From contig NZ_JACJVP010000005.1 of assembly GCF_014212125.1 (NCBI RefSeq), positions 107,425 to 171,424 of the forward strand: DNA of 64,000 bases, read 5' to 3'. A program made the position numbers and the translations under genes. Numbering within the stretch: the stretch's first letter is position 1; the number at the start of each line of letters is the position of its first letter. The stretch is from Cohnella nanjingensis (lineage in GTDB: Bacteria; Bacillota; Bacilli; Paenibacillales; Paenibacillaceae). Shown here in pieces: positions 49,633-62,521 of this stretch. The notes beneath the pieces were generated by a model. It saw only the letters and a program-made list of their open reading frames with translations. It ran no database searches and was not told where the DNA came from.

Positions 49633-50772
49633 GTGAGCGCGATTAGAGTCATGACCATATTCGGCGTGCGCCCGGAAGCGATTAAGATGGCGCCGCTCAT
49701 TCTGGAGCTGCAGAAGTATCCGGGGCAGATCGAACCGATCGTCTGCGTGACCGCGCAGCATCGGCAGATGTTGGATCAGGTGCTGGACGTGTTCGGCATC
49801 AAGCCGGACTACGACCTGGACGTCATGCAGGCCGGGCAGACGTTGAACGACATCTCGATCCGCGTGCTGAAGGGGCTCGAGCCGGTGCTTCGCGAAGCCA
49901 AGCCGGATATCGTCCTCGTGCACGGCGATACGCTGACGACGTTCCTCGCGAGCTACGCCGCGTTCATGCAGCAGATCCAGGTGGGCCACGTGGAAGCGGG
50001 GCTCCGTACGTGGAACAAGCTGTCGCCGTATCCCGAAGAGATGAACCGGCAGCTGACGGGCGTGCTGGCCGACGCGCACTTCGCGCCGACGAACTGGTCC
50101 GCCGACAACCTCCGCAAGGAGAACAAGCCGGAAGATAACATCTACGTGACCGGCAATACCGTGACGGACGTGTTCCGGTATACGGTCAAGGAGGACTTCT
50201 CGCACCCGGTGCTCGATTGGGCCGCGGGCAAGCGCCTCGTGCTGATGACGGCGCACCGCCGCGAGGCGCAAGGCGAGCCCCACCGCCGCATCTTCCGGGC
50301 GGTGCGCCGGCTGGCGGACGAATTCGAGGATATCGCGATCGTCTATCCGGTTCACCTGAGCCCGGCCGTCAAAGGGCCCGCCGAAGAACTGCTCGGCGGT
50401 CACCCGCGCATCAAGCTGATCGATCCGCTCGACGTGGTGGAGCTGCATAACTTCTACCCGCACACGCATCTCATCCTGACCGATTCGGGCGGCCTCCAAG
50501 AGGAAGCGCCGTCCTACGGCGTGCCCGTGCTCGTGCTGCGGGATACGACGGAGCGTCCGGAAGGCATCGGCGCGGGGACGCTGGAGCTCGTGGGCACCGA
50601 CGAGGCGCAGGTCTACGAACGCGCCAAGGCGCTGCTGACCGACGCCGCCGCGTACGAGCGGATGAGCCAAGCGGCCAATCCGTACGGGGACGGTCAGGCG
50701 TCGAAGCGGATCGCGGAGGCGATTCTGCACCACTTCGGCAAAGGAGAGCGCCCGGAGCCGTTCCTCAGCTAG
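49633..50772 (+). CDS. wecB: UDP-N-acetylglucosamine 2-epimerase (non-hydrolysing)
   Basis: A 379-residue enzyme that interconverts UDP-GlcNAc and UDP-ManNAc for wall teichoic acid or capsule linkage units. It shows FGVRPEAIKMAPL at the start, HGDTLTTFLASYAAF, GHVEAGLRT, YPEEMNRQLT and the late DSGGLQEEAPSYGVPVLVLRDTTERPE, all WecB/MnaA signatures. GTG start with AAGGAGAGG upstream. Likely co-transcribed with upp. Complete and normal in length. Confidence 0.95.
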   Translation: MSAIRVMTIFGVRPEAIKMAPLILELQKYPGQIEPIVCVTAQHRQMLDQVLDVFGIKPDYDLDVMQAGQTLNDISIRVLKGLEPVLREAKPDIVLVHGDTLTTFLASYAAFMQQIQVGHVEAGLRTWNKLSPYPEEMNRQLTGVLADAHFAPTNWSADNLRKENKPEDNIYVTGNTVTDVFRYTVKEDFSHPVLDWAAGKRLVLMTAHRREAQGEPHRRIFRAVRRLADEFEDIAIVYPVHLSPAVKGPAEELLGGHPRIKLIDPLDVVELHNFYPHTHLILTDSGGLQEEAPSYGVPVLVLRDTTERPEGIGAGTLELVGTDEAQVYERAKALLTDAAAYERMSQAANPYGDGQASKRIAEAILHHFGKGERPEPFLS

Positions 50773-51183
50773 CCCGCTCGCCGCTTCCCGTCGGGGAAGC
50801 GGGCGAACGCAGGGAGAGGCCTCGCCGCGAGGCAAACCAAGGAAGGCCAGGCCATCCGGTTCGTCAGAATCGGGGGCCTGGCCTTCGTTCCGTTCGCCGC
50901 CGCAAAGGCATCCGGAAACGTCGGAAATTCGTCTCGGGCGGCAGGGATCAAATGCCCCCGGGGCGCGCATGATAGGGGGGGGAGCGATTGCCAATTGATC
51001 ATGTCATTTCCTTTTCTGGCCAGACCGATCGCCAAACGCTGGGAATCCTGTCGAATTTCGCAGGAACGCACGTAGCGGTTGCCTACAGCGTACAGTCGAA
51101 CTGTACGGTTGGTAAGTCACGGAAATCCCGATGCGACAAGGCTTTTCGCCGCTACGTTCACATAATGTTTGATTTTCGATGAA
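50773..51183 (+). other. Intergenic region before the atp promoter; stem-loop at 50842-50886
   Basis: No credible gene. GAAGGCCAGGCC pairs with GGCCTGGCCTTC (50842-50853 with 50875-50886), a strong hairpin without a T-run that may end the upp-wecB transcript. A smaller hairpin CGCTTCCC/GGGGAAGCG lies just after the wecB stop. The rest shows nothing clear. Confidence 0.5.
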
Positions 51184-51213
51184 TTGACAAAGGTCGGGCG
51201 CGAAGGCTACAAT
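51184..51213 (+). promoter_or_regulatory. Main promoter of the ATP synthase operon
   Basis: TTGACA at 51184-51189 and TACAAT at 51208-51213, 18-nt spacer. The leader then carries a dispersed two-hairpin element before the first gene. Confidence 0.75.
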
Positions 51214-51249
51214 ATAACGTGAACCATAGGAAAGAAAGGGCTTACTTCA

Positions 51250-51347
51250 GCCGCTAGGAAGGGATAAGTTTCACCTTATCCGTCTCCGAACGGCCTCCGA
51301 TAAAAACGTCTCGCCCTCTTCCCGGGGCGGCGAAGCCGTTTTTAGCT
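51250..51347 (+). repeat. Dispersed two-hairpin element in the atp leader
   Basis: First hairpin GCCG / CGGC with inner GGATAAG / CTTATCC; second hairpin AAAAACG-CTCGCC / GGCGA-CCGTTTTTAG. It lies between the atp promoter and the first atp gene, in sense orientation. Confidence 0.75.
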
Positions 51348-51389
51348 GTCCCTTTACCTTCCTGTCGGGCGTCGAAGGAGCGGATATCC

Positions 51390-51641
51390 ATGCCTGAATC
51401 CCGACGTCAACCGCCGCTGCCGCCGGATGAGAATCCTTGGCGCGCCGCCGGTCTCGTGACCGCTATCGGCGTCGAACTTGCCGTGTGCGTCGGTTTGGGC
51501 TGGTGGATCGGTTCGGTCGTCGACCGGAACAACGGAACCTCGAGTTGGTACATGGTCGGTCTCGTCGCGGGACTGGTCGCCGGCATCGGCTCCGCCGTGG
51601 GCTTGATCCGGAAGTATGCTTCAGGGGAAAGGCGAAAGTGA
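51390..51641 (+). CDS. AtpZ-like F0F1 ATPase accessory membrane protein
   Basis: An 83-residue protein with two hydrophobic segments joined by WWIGSVVDRNNGTSSWY, the short pattern of AtpZ/AtpR-type proteins encoded ahead of subunit I. It may help Mg2+ or rotor assembly; the exact role is not settled. GAAGGAG precedes the ATG. Its TGA overlaps the ATG of the next gene, so the two are coupled. Confidence 0.8.
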   Translation: MPESRRQPPLPPDENPWRAAGLVTAIGVELAVCVGLGWWIGSVVDRNNGTSSWYMVGLVAGLVAGIGSAVGLIRKYASGERRK

Positions 51642-52051
51642 TGGACGATTTACCCGCTCTGCTTAGGAAGGTTTCTCGCATTACGTTCTTTTTTTTGTCT
51701 TTAGGATGCGTAGGCTGGATCGTCTGGCCCGCGTACAAGACTGTCTTCGGAGGGTTCATGATCGGCGCGATCGGCAGTCTCGCCATCGCGTGGCATCTGG
51801 CCTGGAAGCTCGTGAGAATCGGCAACGTGGCGATCTCCGGCGTCAAGCCCCGTTCGGGCTTCGGCTTCCTGAGCCGAGCCGCCTTGGCTTTGCTCGCCGC
51901 ATTCGTGTCGGTACGCATGCTGGAGTTCAATCTCCCTGCGACCGTCGCAGGTTTAATTGCGGCGCCGTTGGCAACACTCCTACTGGGTTTGATGTCCAGA
52001 CGCCGTCGCTCGGGCGGTCACTCCACCGATGAAAGGGGTGAAAAGCACTAA
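51641..52051 (+). CDS. atpI: ATP synthase subunit I
   Basis: A 136-residue protein with four hydrophobic segments (about 14-32, 36-53, 77-95, 98-116) and a basic tail, as in AtpI of Bacillales. It assists c-ring assembly. Coupled to the AtpZ-like gene by overlap and followed one base later by atpB. The sequence is weakly conserved in this family, so the call rests mainly on position and topology. Confidence 0.85.
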   Translation: MDDLPALLRKVSRITFFFLSLGCVGWIVWPAYKTVFGGFMIGAIGSLAIAWHLAWKLVRIGNVAISGVKPRSGFGFLSRAALALLAAFVSVRMLEFNLPATVAGLIAAPLATLLLGLMSRRRRSGGHSTDERGEKH

Positions 52052-52052
52052 C

Positions 52053-52808
52053 ATGGAACATTTAGCGCCAATCGTCGTTCTCGGCGGCCAGAAATTCGAC
52101 CTTGCGGCTATCTTTATGATCGTATTGACAAGCATTATCGTCTTCATCCTGGCTCGCTTGTCCATCCGCAACCTGTCGGTAGACAATCCCGGCAAGCTGC
52201 AGAACTTCATGGAGTGGGTCGTTGAGTTCGTGAGCAATATCATTGGCATGGCGACGGATTTCAAGCGGGGGAAGGTATACCTCAGCCTCGGCTTGACTCT
52301 GATTATGTACATTTTCATCGGGAACATGCTGGGTCTTCCTTTCAGCATCATCACGGAAGCGCACGGCCATGCGACGTTCCTCGGCATGGACCTGTTCATG
52401 AACGGCCACGAGGAAGCTCACTTCGCGTGGTGGAAGTCGCCTACCGCCGATGCGGCGATGACGATGGCTCTGGCTTTGACGGTAATCGTTCTGTCGCACA
52501 TCCAAGGCGTACGCCACAACCGCAAGCACTACCTCAAGCATTACTTCCAACCTTGGGCGTTCTTCCTTCCGATCAACCTGATCGAGACGATCGCCAAGCC
52601 GTTGACGCTGGGACTGCGGTTGTTCGGCAACATCTACGCCGGCGAAGTCATGATCGGCGTCATCCTGGGGATGGGCTGGGTCGGCATTCCGGCACTGCTC
52701 GTCTGGCAAGGCTTCAGTATATTCGTAGGCGCCATTCAGGCGTTCGTATTTACGATGTTGACCATGGTCTATATCGGTCAAGCTAGCATTCACGAAGAAG
52801 AACATTAA
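52053..52808 (+). CDS. atpB: ATP synthase subunit a
   Basis: A 251-residue Fo stator subunit that forms the proton half-channels. The essential Arg lies in KPLTLGLRLFGNIYAGE. Six hydrophobic segments. AAAGGGG precedes the ATG at 52053. An acidic/His-rich loop (EAHGHA, NGHEEAH) faces outside. Length is normal. Confidence 0.96.
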   Translation: MEHLAPIVVLGGQKFDLAAIFMIVLTSIIVFILARLSIRNLSVDNPGKLQNFMEWVVEFVSNIIGMATDFKRGKVYLSLGLTLIMYIFIGNMLGLPFSIITEAHGHATFLGMDLFMNGHEEAHFAWWKSPTADAAMTMALALTVIVLSHIQGVRHNRKHYLKHYFQPWAFFLPINLIETIAKPLTLGLRLFGNIYAGEVMIGVILGMGWVGIPALLVWQGFSIFVGAIQAFVFTMLTMVYIGQASIHEEEH

Positions 52809-53063
<255 letters not shown>

Positions 53064-53137
53064 GCAAACGAATCGAAACGCAAGGCGCGGAGTGCCACTT
53101 GCCTCCACGCCTTCCTTATGCGCAAGGGGTTTGTTGA

Positions 53138-53238
53138 TCATTCAGCATGCATAAGTTTCACGCTTATCCATCTCTGAATGATCTCCGATAAAAACGCGTC
53201 GCCCCTCTGCCGAGGACCGCGAGTCCGTTTTTACTTGG
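53138..53238 (+). repeat. Dispersed two-hairpin element between atpE and atpF
   Basis: First hairpin TCATTCAG / CTGAATGA with inner ATAAG / CTTAT. Second hairpin AAAAACG-GTCGCC / GGACCGCGA-CCGTTTTT, a stem ending in a T-run, like an intrinsic terminator. Full-length and well conserved. It sits inside the essential atp operon. Confidence 0.8.
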
Positions 53239-53273
53239 GATTTTCAGCACTAAGGTGAAAGGAGTGGCGATCG

Positions 53274-53762
53274 GTGATTAGCTTTAACTGGACCAGTTTT
53301 GTTATTCAAATCTTGGCTTTCGGTATCTTATACCTGCTGTTGTCGAAGTACGCTTTCGGTCCGCTGTTCGGAATCATGGAGAAGCGTCGCCAGCTCGTCA
53401 AAGAGCAGATTGACAGCGCAGAGAAGAATCGCGTCGAGAGCGAGCGGTTCCTCGAAGAACAAAAGCAATCGCTTCAGCAAGCGCGCAAGGAAGCTTACGA
53501 TATTATCGAACAAGCGAAATCCACCGGCTCCAAGCAAGCGGACGAGATCGTGGCGGCTGCCCGCAACGAATCCAGCCGTCTGAAGGAAGACGCGGTTCGC
53601 GACATCGAGAGCGAGAAGAACAAGGCGATCGCTTCCCTCAAAGCGGAAGTCGGCGGCCTGTCCGTGCAGATCGCTTCGAAGATTCTCGAAAAGCAAGTCG
53701 ACGAGCAAGCGCAAAGCCAGCTGGTCGACGAGTACCTGAAAGACGTAGGGAACAAATCATGA
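53274..53762 (+). CDS. atpF: ATP synthase subunit b
   Basis: A 162-residue peripheral-stalk subunit. One N-terminal membrane helix (about residues 8-27), then a long charged coiled coil. GTG start with AAAGGAGTGG upstream. Its end overlaps atpH by four bases (ATGA). The dimer links subunit a to delta and alpha. Sequence and length are normal. Confidence 0.95.
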   Translation: MISFNWTSFVIQILAFGILYLLLSKYAFGPLFGIMEKRRQLVKEQIDSAEKNRVESERFLEEQKQSLQQARKEAYDIIEQAKSTGSKQADEIVAAARNESSRLKEDAVRDIESEKNKAIASLKAEVGGLSVQIASKILEKQVDEQAQSQLVDEYLKDVGNKS

Positions 53763-54304
53763 GTCGCGGCACGGTCGTAGCGAAGCGTTATGCCAAGGCG
53801 TTGTTCGACCTTGCCAGGGAACAGGATCTCGTGGTTGCCGCGGAGAACGAATTGAAGGCGATCTCCGATACGGTAACCGCGAACGCGGATGTCCGCGCCT
53901 TCCTGGCTGCGCCGAACATCACGTTCGACAAGAAGATCGAAGCGCTGCGCGTCAGCTTCGGCGGCAAGGTCTCCCAGATCGTCCTGAATACGATCAGCCT
54001 GCTGATCGAGCGCGGACGCCAGGGCGAGATTCCAGCCGTGCTCGAAGCTTACCGCGAAGTCGCCGGCGGCGAACTCGGCCGCATCGATGCCAAGGTCACC
54101 TCCGCCAAGCCGCTCACGGATGAGGAGAAGAGCCGGCTGGCCGCGCAATTCGGCGGCAAGATCGGCAAGACCGTACGCGTAGACAATACTGTGGATCCGT
54201 CGATCCTCGGCGGCCTGACCGTCCGAATCGGAGACACGTTGTACGACGGCAGCTTGCGCGGCAAGCTCGACCGTCTCTCTAAAGAACTGCAAGCCACCGT
54301 GTAA
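53759..54304 (+). CDS. atpH: ATP synthase subunit delta
   Basis: A 181-residue soluble stalk subunit with the N-terminal helical domain (VAKRYAKALFDLAREQ) and the C-terminal GGLTVRIGDTLYDGSLRGKLDRLSKEL signature. Coupled to atpF by ATGA overlap. It holds the F1 crown to subunit b. Confidence 0.95.
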   Translation: MSRGTVVAKRYAKALFDLAREQDLVVAAENELKAISDTVTANADVRAFLAAPNITFDKKIEALRVSFGGKVSQIVLNTISLLIERGRQGEIPAVLEAYREVAGGELGRIDAKVTSAKPLTDEEKSRLAAQFGGKIGKTVRVDNTVDPSILGGLTVRIGDTLYDGSLRGKLDRLSKELQATV

Positions 54305-54317
54305 TTATGTATGTTAG

Positions 54318-55850
<1,533 letters not shown>

Positions 55851-55927
55851 GCCTCGAGCAACTGTCCGAACAAGTTTGCGCCGGGCTTGTCCATCCAGGA
55901 TGGCCCGGCAATAAGGTGGTGACATGA

Positions 55928-58250
<2,323 letters not shown>

Positions 58251-58274
58251 TTCGCTTCTGATGGAGGTATCGAT

Positions 58275-58673
58275 ATGAGTACCCTGAGACTGGAAATCGT
58301 CACGCCCGAGCGCAAAGTCTACGATAAAGACGTGAACATGGTCGTCGTCAAGGGTGTAGGCGGGGATCTCGGGATTCTGCCGCACCACGTCCCGATGGTG
58401 ACGCCGCTGAAGGTCGCGCCCGTGAAGGCGAAGATCGGCAACGCGGAAGAGTTCATCGCGGTTCACGGCGGCTTCATGGAAGTGCGCAAGGACAAGGTCG
58501 TCATCCTCGCGGAATCCGCGGAGCTGGGGTCGGATATCGATGTGATCCGCGCCGAGCAAGCGAAGGAACGCGCGCAACACCGTCTGAACGAGAAGCAGAG
58601 CGAGATCGACCACAAACGCGCCGAAGCGGCGCTGCAGCGGGCGCTCACTCGGATTCAAGTAGGCGGGCATTGA
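58275..58673 (+). CDS. atpC: ATP synthase subunit epsilon
   Basis: A 132-residue regulatory subunit. N-terminal beta barrel (TLRLEIVTPERKVYDKDV, GDLGILPHHVPMVTPL) and C-terminal two-helix arm (IRAEQAKERAQHRLNEKQ) that can block rotation. GGAGG precedes the ATG. Last gene of the operon, followed by a terminator. Confidence 0.96.
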   Translation: MSTLRLEIVTPERKVYDKDVNMVVVKGVGGDLGILPHHVPMVTPLKVAPVKAKIGNAEEFIAVHGGFMEVRKDKVVILAESAELGSDIDVIRAEQAKERAQHRLNEKQSEIDHKRAEAALQRALTRIQVGGH

Positions 58674-58720
58674 TCGCATAATTGAACAAGATCGCCGAGA
58701 GACGGAATCCCTGCCGGGAT

Positions 58721-58741
58721 TCGCCGCTCCCGGCGATTTTT
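58721..58741 (+). terminator. Intrinsic terminator of the atp operon
   Basis: TCGCCG / CGGCGA with a 4-nt loop then TTTTT. A second hairpin GAATCCC/GGGATTC lies just before it. Confidence 0.8.
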
Positions 58742-58789
58742 CCATTTGGGGCCGCCAAAGCGGGCCTGCTACGGAAGAGAGGCAAGGGC

Positions 58790-59785
58790 ATGGAAGAGAT
58801 CATCATCGTCGGGGCGGGCCCCTGCGGTCTGTCCGCCGCGGCGGAGCTACAGGATCAAGGGTACGACCCGCTGATCATCGAGAAAGAGAACATCGTTCAC
58901 TCGATCACCCAATATCCGATCAACATGCAATTCTTCAGCACGCCGTCGCTGCTCGAGATCGCCGGCGTACCGTTCGTCACGCCGAACGACAAGCCTTCCC
59001 GGCTGGAGGCGCTGCATTATTATCGAATCGTGTCGGAACGGCGGCAGATGCGCATCCGTCGGTACGAACGCGTCACGGCCGTGACGAAGGAAGGCGACGG
59101 CTTCCGCGTCGACAGCGTCGGACGATCGGGAGAGCCGTTTGTCACCTATGCGCGCAAGGTCGTGATCGCGACGGGCTACTTCGACCACCCGAACCGCATC
59201 GGCATTCCGGGCGAGGACTTGCCGCACGTCAGCCACTTTTTCCGGGAAGCGCACCCGTACGCGGGGACGCGCGTCATCGTGATCGGGGGCAGCAATTCGG
59301 CGGTCGACGCCGCCCTGGAGATGGAGCGTATCGGCGCTCGCGTCACGGTCGTCTATCGGGGAGGGTCGGTATCGGCGAACATCAAGGCATGGGTGCGGCC
59401 GATCTTCGACAGCTATGCGGCCAAGGGAAGAATCGATCTGCGCCTGAACAGCCGCGTCGTCGAGATTCGGCCCGATCACGTCGTCATCGCGCAGACGGAG
59501 GACGGAGAAGGGACGCTAAGCGCGGTTCCGGCGGACTTCGTGCTGGCGCTCACCGGCTTTCGGCCGGATCGGGGCTTCTTGCGCGCGATGGGCATCGAGG
59601 CGCCGGACGGCGTCATTCCGCCCACGCACGATCCGGAGACGATGGAGACGAACGTTCTGGGGCTGTATCTGGCGGGCGTCGTCTCCACCGGCCGGGATGC
59701 CAACGAGATCTTCATCGAGAGCGGTCGGTATCACGGGCGGAAGATCGCGGCGCATCTCGCGTCGCTTCGCGGGTTGGAGGGCTAA
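58790..59785 (+). CDS. ypdA: YpdA-type bacillithiol disulfide reductase
   Basis: A 331-residue FAD enzyme that reduces bacillithiol disulfide with NADPH. FAD loop GAGPCG (residues 8-13) with the reactive Cys12 characteristic of YpdA, the ITQYPINMQFFSTP segment, a second nucleotide loop GGSNSAVDAALE near residue 167, and LALTGFRPD near residue 254. GAGAGGCAAGG precedes the ATG. Its presence implies bacillithiol use, a Firmicute trait. It follows the atp terminator and has no clear partner; dps lies next. Confidence 0.92.
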   Translation: MEEIIIVGAGPCGLSAAAELQDQGYDPLIIEKENIVHSITQYPINMQFFSTPSLLEIAGVPFVTPNDKPSRLEALHYYRIVSERRQMRIRRYERVTAVTKEGDGFRVDSVGRSGEPFVTYARKVVIATGYFDHPNRIGIPGEDLPHVSHFFREAHPYAGTRVIVIGGSNSAVDAALEMERIGARVTVVYRGGSVSANIKAWVRPIFDSYAAKGRIDLRLNSRVVEIRPDHVVIAQTEDGEGTLSAVPADFVLALTGFRPDRGFLRAMGIEAPDGVIPPTHDPETMETNVLGLYLAGVVSTGRDANEIFIESGRYHGRKIAAHLASLRGLEG

Positions 59786-59917
59786 GAGAAGAAGGTTTGC
59801 ATGCATGCTGCGTCGCTCTTCGGCGAATAGGTTGTCTCTTCCATCCGGGGAAATGGTTGAACGGAGCGCCTCTCGGGTAAATTAGAGGGGACAACGTCTA
59901 TTCGGGAGGGAATACGC

Positions 59918-60379
59918 ATGACGAAACTGCATGATCGTCTGAACAGCAACCTGGCGGACTGGAACGTGGCCTACGTGAAGCTGCATCATTTTCATTGGTA
60001 TGTGAAGGGGCCGCACTTCCTCGCCTTGCATGTCAAATTCGAAGAGCTCTATAACTTCGCGGCTTTGTCCCTGGACGAAGTGGCGGAGCGGCTCCTCGCG
60101 ATCGGCGGCAAGCCGGCTTCGACCATGAAGGAGTATCTCGCGCTCACGACGCTGAGCGAAGCGGGCAGCGAGGCCAAGGATACCGACATGGTGAAGGCGA
60201 TCGTCGACGACTTCATCAAGCTGGTGAACGAGCTGTCGCAGACCCGGGAGATGGCCGAAGAAGCCGGCGACGCGCCGACGGCCGACCTGCTGGTGAAGCA
60301 GATCGAAGAGCTGCAGAAGCAGACTTGGATGCTCAGCGCGACGGCGGGCATCAGCGTCCCGACCAAAGTCAAAGTGTAA
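59918..60379 (+). CDS. dps: Dps-family ferritin-like DNA-protection protein
   Basis: A 153-residue mini-ferritin that oxidises Fe2+ with peroxide inside a dodecamer. Ferroxidase ligands are His26 (HFHWYVKG), His38, Asp53 and Glu57 with the expected spacing. Soluble and short of a Lys-rich DNA-binding tail at the N-terminus. TTCGGGAGGG precedes the ATG. It is a stand-alone gene with a strong terminator and would limit Fenton damage. A PerR box was not seen. Confidence 0.93.
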   Translation: MTKLHDRLNSNLADWNVAYVKLHHFHWYVKGPHFLALHVKFEELYNFAALSLDEVAERLLAIGGKPASTMKEYLALTTLSEAGSEAKDTDMVKAIVDDFIKLVNELSQTREMAEEAGDAPTADLLVKQIEELQKQTWMLSATAGISVPTKVKV

Positions 60380-60413
60380 TTCGCTCCCTTCGATCCGATA
60401 TGCAAGCGGAACA

Positions 60414-60458
60414 ACCGCGGGCAAGCCGGTCAAGCATCCGGCTTCCCGCGGTTTTTTT
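60414..60458 (+). terminator. Intrinsic terminator after dps
   Basis: ACCGCGGG-AAGCCGG pairs with CCGGCTT-CCCGCGGT, then TTTTTTT. Confidence 0.88.
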
Positions 60459-60462
60459 GCGC

Positions 60463-60862
60463 ATTCTGCCTGCGTTAACCGTTGAATGCGGTTATCTCCG
60501 CCTTCATGGGCCCTATTCTGCCTGCGTTAACCGTAAAGTGCGGTTATCTTCGCCTTCATGGGTCCCATTCTGAGTGCGTTAACCGTTGAATGCGGTCATC
60601 TCCGCCTTCATGGGCCCTATTCTGCCTGCGTTAACCGTAAAGTGCGGTTATCTCCGCCTTCATGGGCCCCATTCTGAGTGCGTTAACCGTTGAATGCGGT
60701 TATCTCCGCCTTCATGGGCCCCGTTCTGAGTGCGTTAACCGTTGAATGCGGTTATCTTCGTCTTCGTGGGCCCCGTTCTGAGTGCGTTAACCGTTGAATG
60801 CGGTTATCTTCGTCTTCGTGGGCCCCGTTCTGCCTGCGTTAACCGCAAAGTGCACTTCTACA
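60463..60862. repeat. Tandem array D, 52-bp period, hairpin units
   Basis: Eight units with starts exactly 52 bp apart (60463, 60515, 60567, 60619, 60671, 60723, 60775, 60827). Each holds TAACCG-TTGAATG or TAAAGTG-CGGTTA and a linker with TCCGCCTTCATGGGCC. Two linker heads (CTGCCTGCG and CTGAGTGCG) are mixed. The last unit breaks inside its hairpin at about 60853, where the IS remnant begins. Confidence 0.88.
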
Positions 60863-61224
60863 AGTGGCGTTTACCTGCCGCAGACGACCTAAGCGCACGT
60901 AGAACCGCTTGGCTTTATCATGATTCCGAGAAGCGCTACGGGAGTCCAAGAATTGCCGAGCAACTGCGCAAGGAAGGCTGGAAAGTATCCGAGCGCACGG
61001 TGGGCCTTCTGATGCGAAAGCAAGGTTTGCGCTCCTATATGGTCCGCAAGTTCAAGGTGGCGACGACCGACTCCAATCACGACCTGCCGATTGCGCCTAA
61101 CCTGCTAGCGCAGAAGTTTCAAGCGACGCGGCCGAATCAGAAATGGGTCGCCAGCGCTCTAGGTTACCAATCCCCGGTGAAATTCCAGGAACAGCATTAC
61201 CGACGCACATCCGGTTCCGTGTAA
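60853..61224 (+). pseudogene. IS3-family (IS150-like) transposase OrfB remnant
   Basis: Codons from HFYKWR run through YGSPRIAEQLRKEGWKVSERTV and LMRKQGLRSYMVRKFKVATT, the N-terminal HTH_21 part of IS3-group OrfB, up to PNQKWV. There the sequence jumps to LGYQSPVKFQEQHYR, the family's last residues. The whole DDE catalytic core (about 140 residues) is missing while the frame is kept. No start codon, inverted repeat or OrfA is found. Inactive remnant fused to the end of repeat array D. Confidence 0.85.
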
Positions 61225-61575
61225 GAGGTGTCTACTTTATTGACAGAGGAGAATACACATCGTTCCGCACAGGTGTACACGGAGGACGGCCGTATCGTTC
61301 TGCCGGAAGAATCGAATACACATTGCGCTTCGATCGTTCCGTATCCGAGACCGTACAGACGTTTTATATTTTGGTCCTTATCGAAGACGATTCGTCGGGA
61401 ACCGGACCTTCAGAATATGCATACCCGCTTAATACGCATTTTCATGAAGATGCCGTAAAGGACAAGCCGATCGGGATTCGCGAATGGACCGGTTTATTGC
61501 TTATCTGGTTCCGGCGCTGCAGCCGAAACTTGATTGTGGCGCCGGACGGTGCCATTTCATTTAAGGAATCTTAGC
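61225..61575 (+). other. Unassigned region with overlapping open frames
   Basis: One frame continues open to the stop near 61574; another is open from 61228 to 61458. Neither has a proper ribosome binding site or a family I recognise. The first gives a product ending in APDGAISFKES with an acidic middle (LIEDDSSGTGPSEYAYPL). It may be the 3' part of a gene broken by the IS element. A strong bidirectional terminator follows. Confidence 0.3.
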
Positions 61576-61590
61576 TTTATGCACCATACA

Positions 61591-61642
61591 AAAAAGGGAC
61601 TGCCCGAAGGTCAAATCAGACCTTGGAGGCAGTCCCATTTTT
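61591..61642. terminator. Bidirectional terminator
   Basis: GGGACTGCC pairs with GGCAGTCCC, with an inner AAGGTC/GACCTT, and has A and T runs on both sides. It serves the lipoprotein gene on the minus strand and any + strand transcript. Confidence 0.85.
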
Positions 61643-61718
61643 GCGCGGAGGTTCAAGCGTACGTTCCCCGCGGACTCGGCGACGAGCGAACGGCTTAGCG
61701 CGAAATGCGCAAACGAGA

Positions 61719-62339
61719 TTAGTCCAGCTTCGCCGGGCTTACGGTGATGATGCCGAGCTTCTGCGGCTGGTCGGCCGTCGCGCCGAACCACATCTCGCCT
61801 TTCCCGACCATGATGCCTTCGTCGTTCACGAACAGATCTTCGGGTTTCTGCGCGGCCAACGCCTTCTTGACGCTGTCGTTGAAGATGGTGTCGTACTGCT
61901 TGAGGAATTCGTCCTTCGTCTTCACTTGGACGGTCTCGACGTCATTATTCACGTTCAACGGGAATAAAATATGTTCCGCGACTTTGTCGGCGTCGTTCGC
62001 CGCGACGGCGGCTTGGACATCGGCGAACATCCGGTTGAACGCAGCCGGATCTTCGACGCCGGCGACCTCGTAAGGGTTGTCCTTCGCGGGCAACAGGGAA
62101 GGCGATTCCTCCGGCGAAGCCGAGGCGGACTCGGCAGGGGCGGAAGCCGACGGCGAAGCGGAAGGGGAGGCTGACGCGGAAGACGATGCCGATGCGGAAG
62201 GAGACGCGGCGTTGTCGTTCCCGTCCTGGGCCGATCCGCAGCCGGCCGGGACGAGGATCGCTGCGGCGAGCAAGGCCGTCAAGGCCAGTTTGTGGCCGAA
62301 CGTTCGGTAGGGGACGGCAGTCCCGTTCTTGTTTTTCAT
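61719..62339 (-). CDS. Lipoprotein with Ser/Ala-rich linker
   Basis: A 206-residue lipoprotein. The signal peptide ends in VPAGC, then a Ser/Ala/Pro linker of about 50 residues and a globular C-terminal domain of about 110 residues with AAFNRMFADVQAAVAANDADKVAEHI, like NTF2-type or small extracytoplasmic stress domains. GAAAGGATG precedes the ATG at 62339. Layout is like the lipoprotein at 8344, though the domains are not obviously homologous. Function unknown. Confidence 0.75.
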   Translation of the reverse strand: MKNKNGTAVPYRTFGHKLALTALLAAAILVPAGCGSAQDGNDNAASPSASASSSASASPSASPSASAPAESASASPEESPSLLPAKDNPYEVAGVEDPAAFNRMFADVQAAVAANDADKVAEHILFPLNVNNDVETVQVKTKDEFLKQYDTIFNDSVKKALAAQKPEDLFVNDEGIMVGKGEMWFGATADQPQKLGIITVSPAKLD

Positions 62340-62492
62340 CGGAAGACATCCTTTCTGGGTCTTTCTGAAGCTCATCTTATTCGACGAGAGAAAGGGCGGA
62401 AAAGTTACCCGGTACGACCCTATTCAACACGATCAAGGGAATCGCGGGGCCGCGTGAAGCCGCGTTGTCGAACGATGTAACCGCTTTTTTCA

Positions 62493-62521
62493 TGGACTTG
62501 ATTAGGGCCATTTGTTATACT
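62493..62521 (+). promoter_or_regulatory. Promoter of the nuo operon
   Basis: TGGACT at 62493-62498 and TATACT at 62516-62521, 17-nt spacer. Confidence 0.6.

Noticed and set aside
50988..51182. Small + strand gene upstream of the atp promoter
   Set aside because: No ribosome binding site, no recognisable domain, and it ends at the promoter; likely chance.
53274..53762. Frameshift or break in atpF caused by the repeat
   Set aside because: The element ends before the ribosome binding site and atpF is full length.
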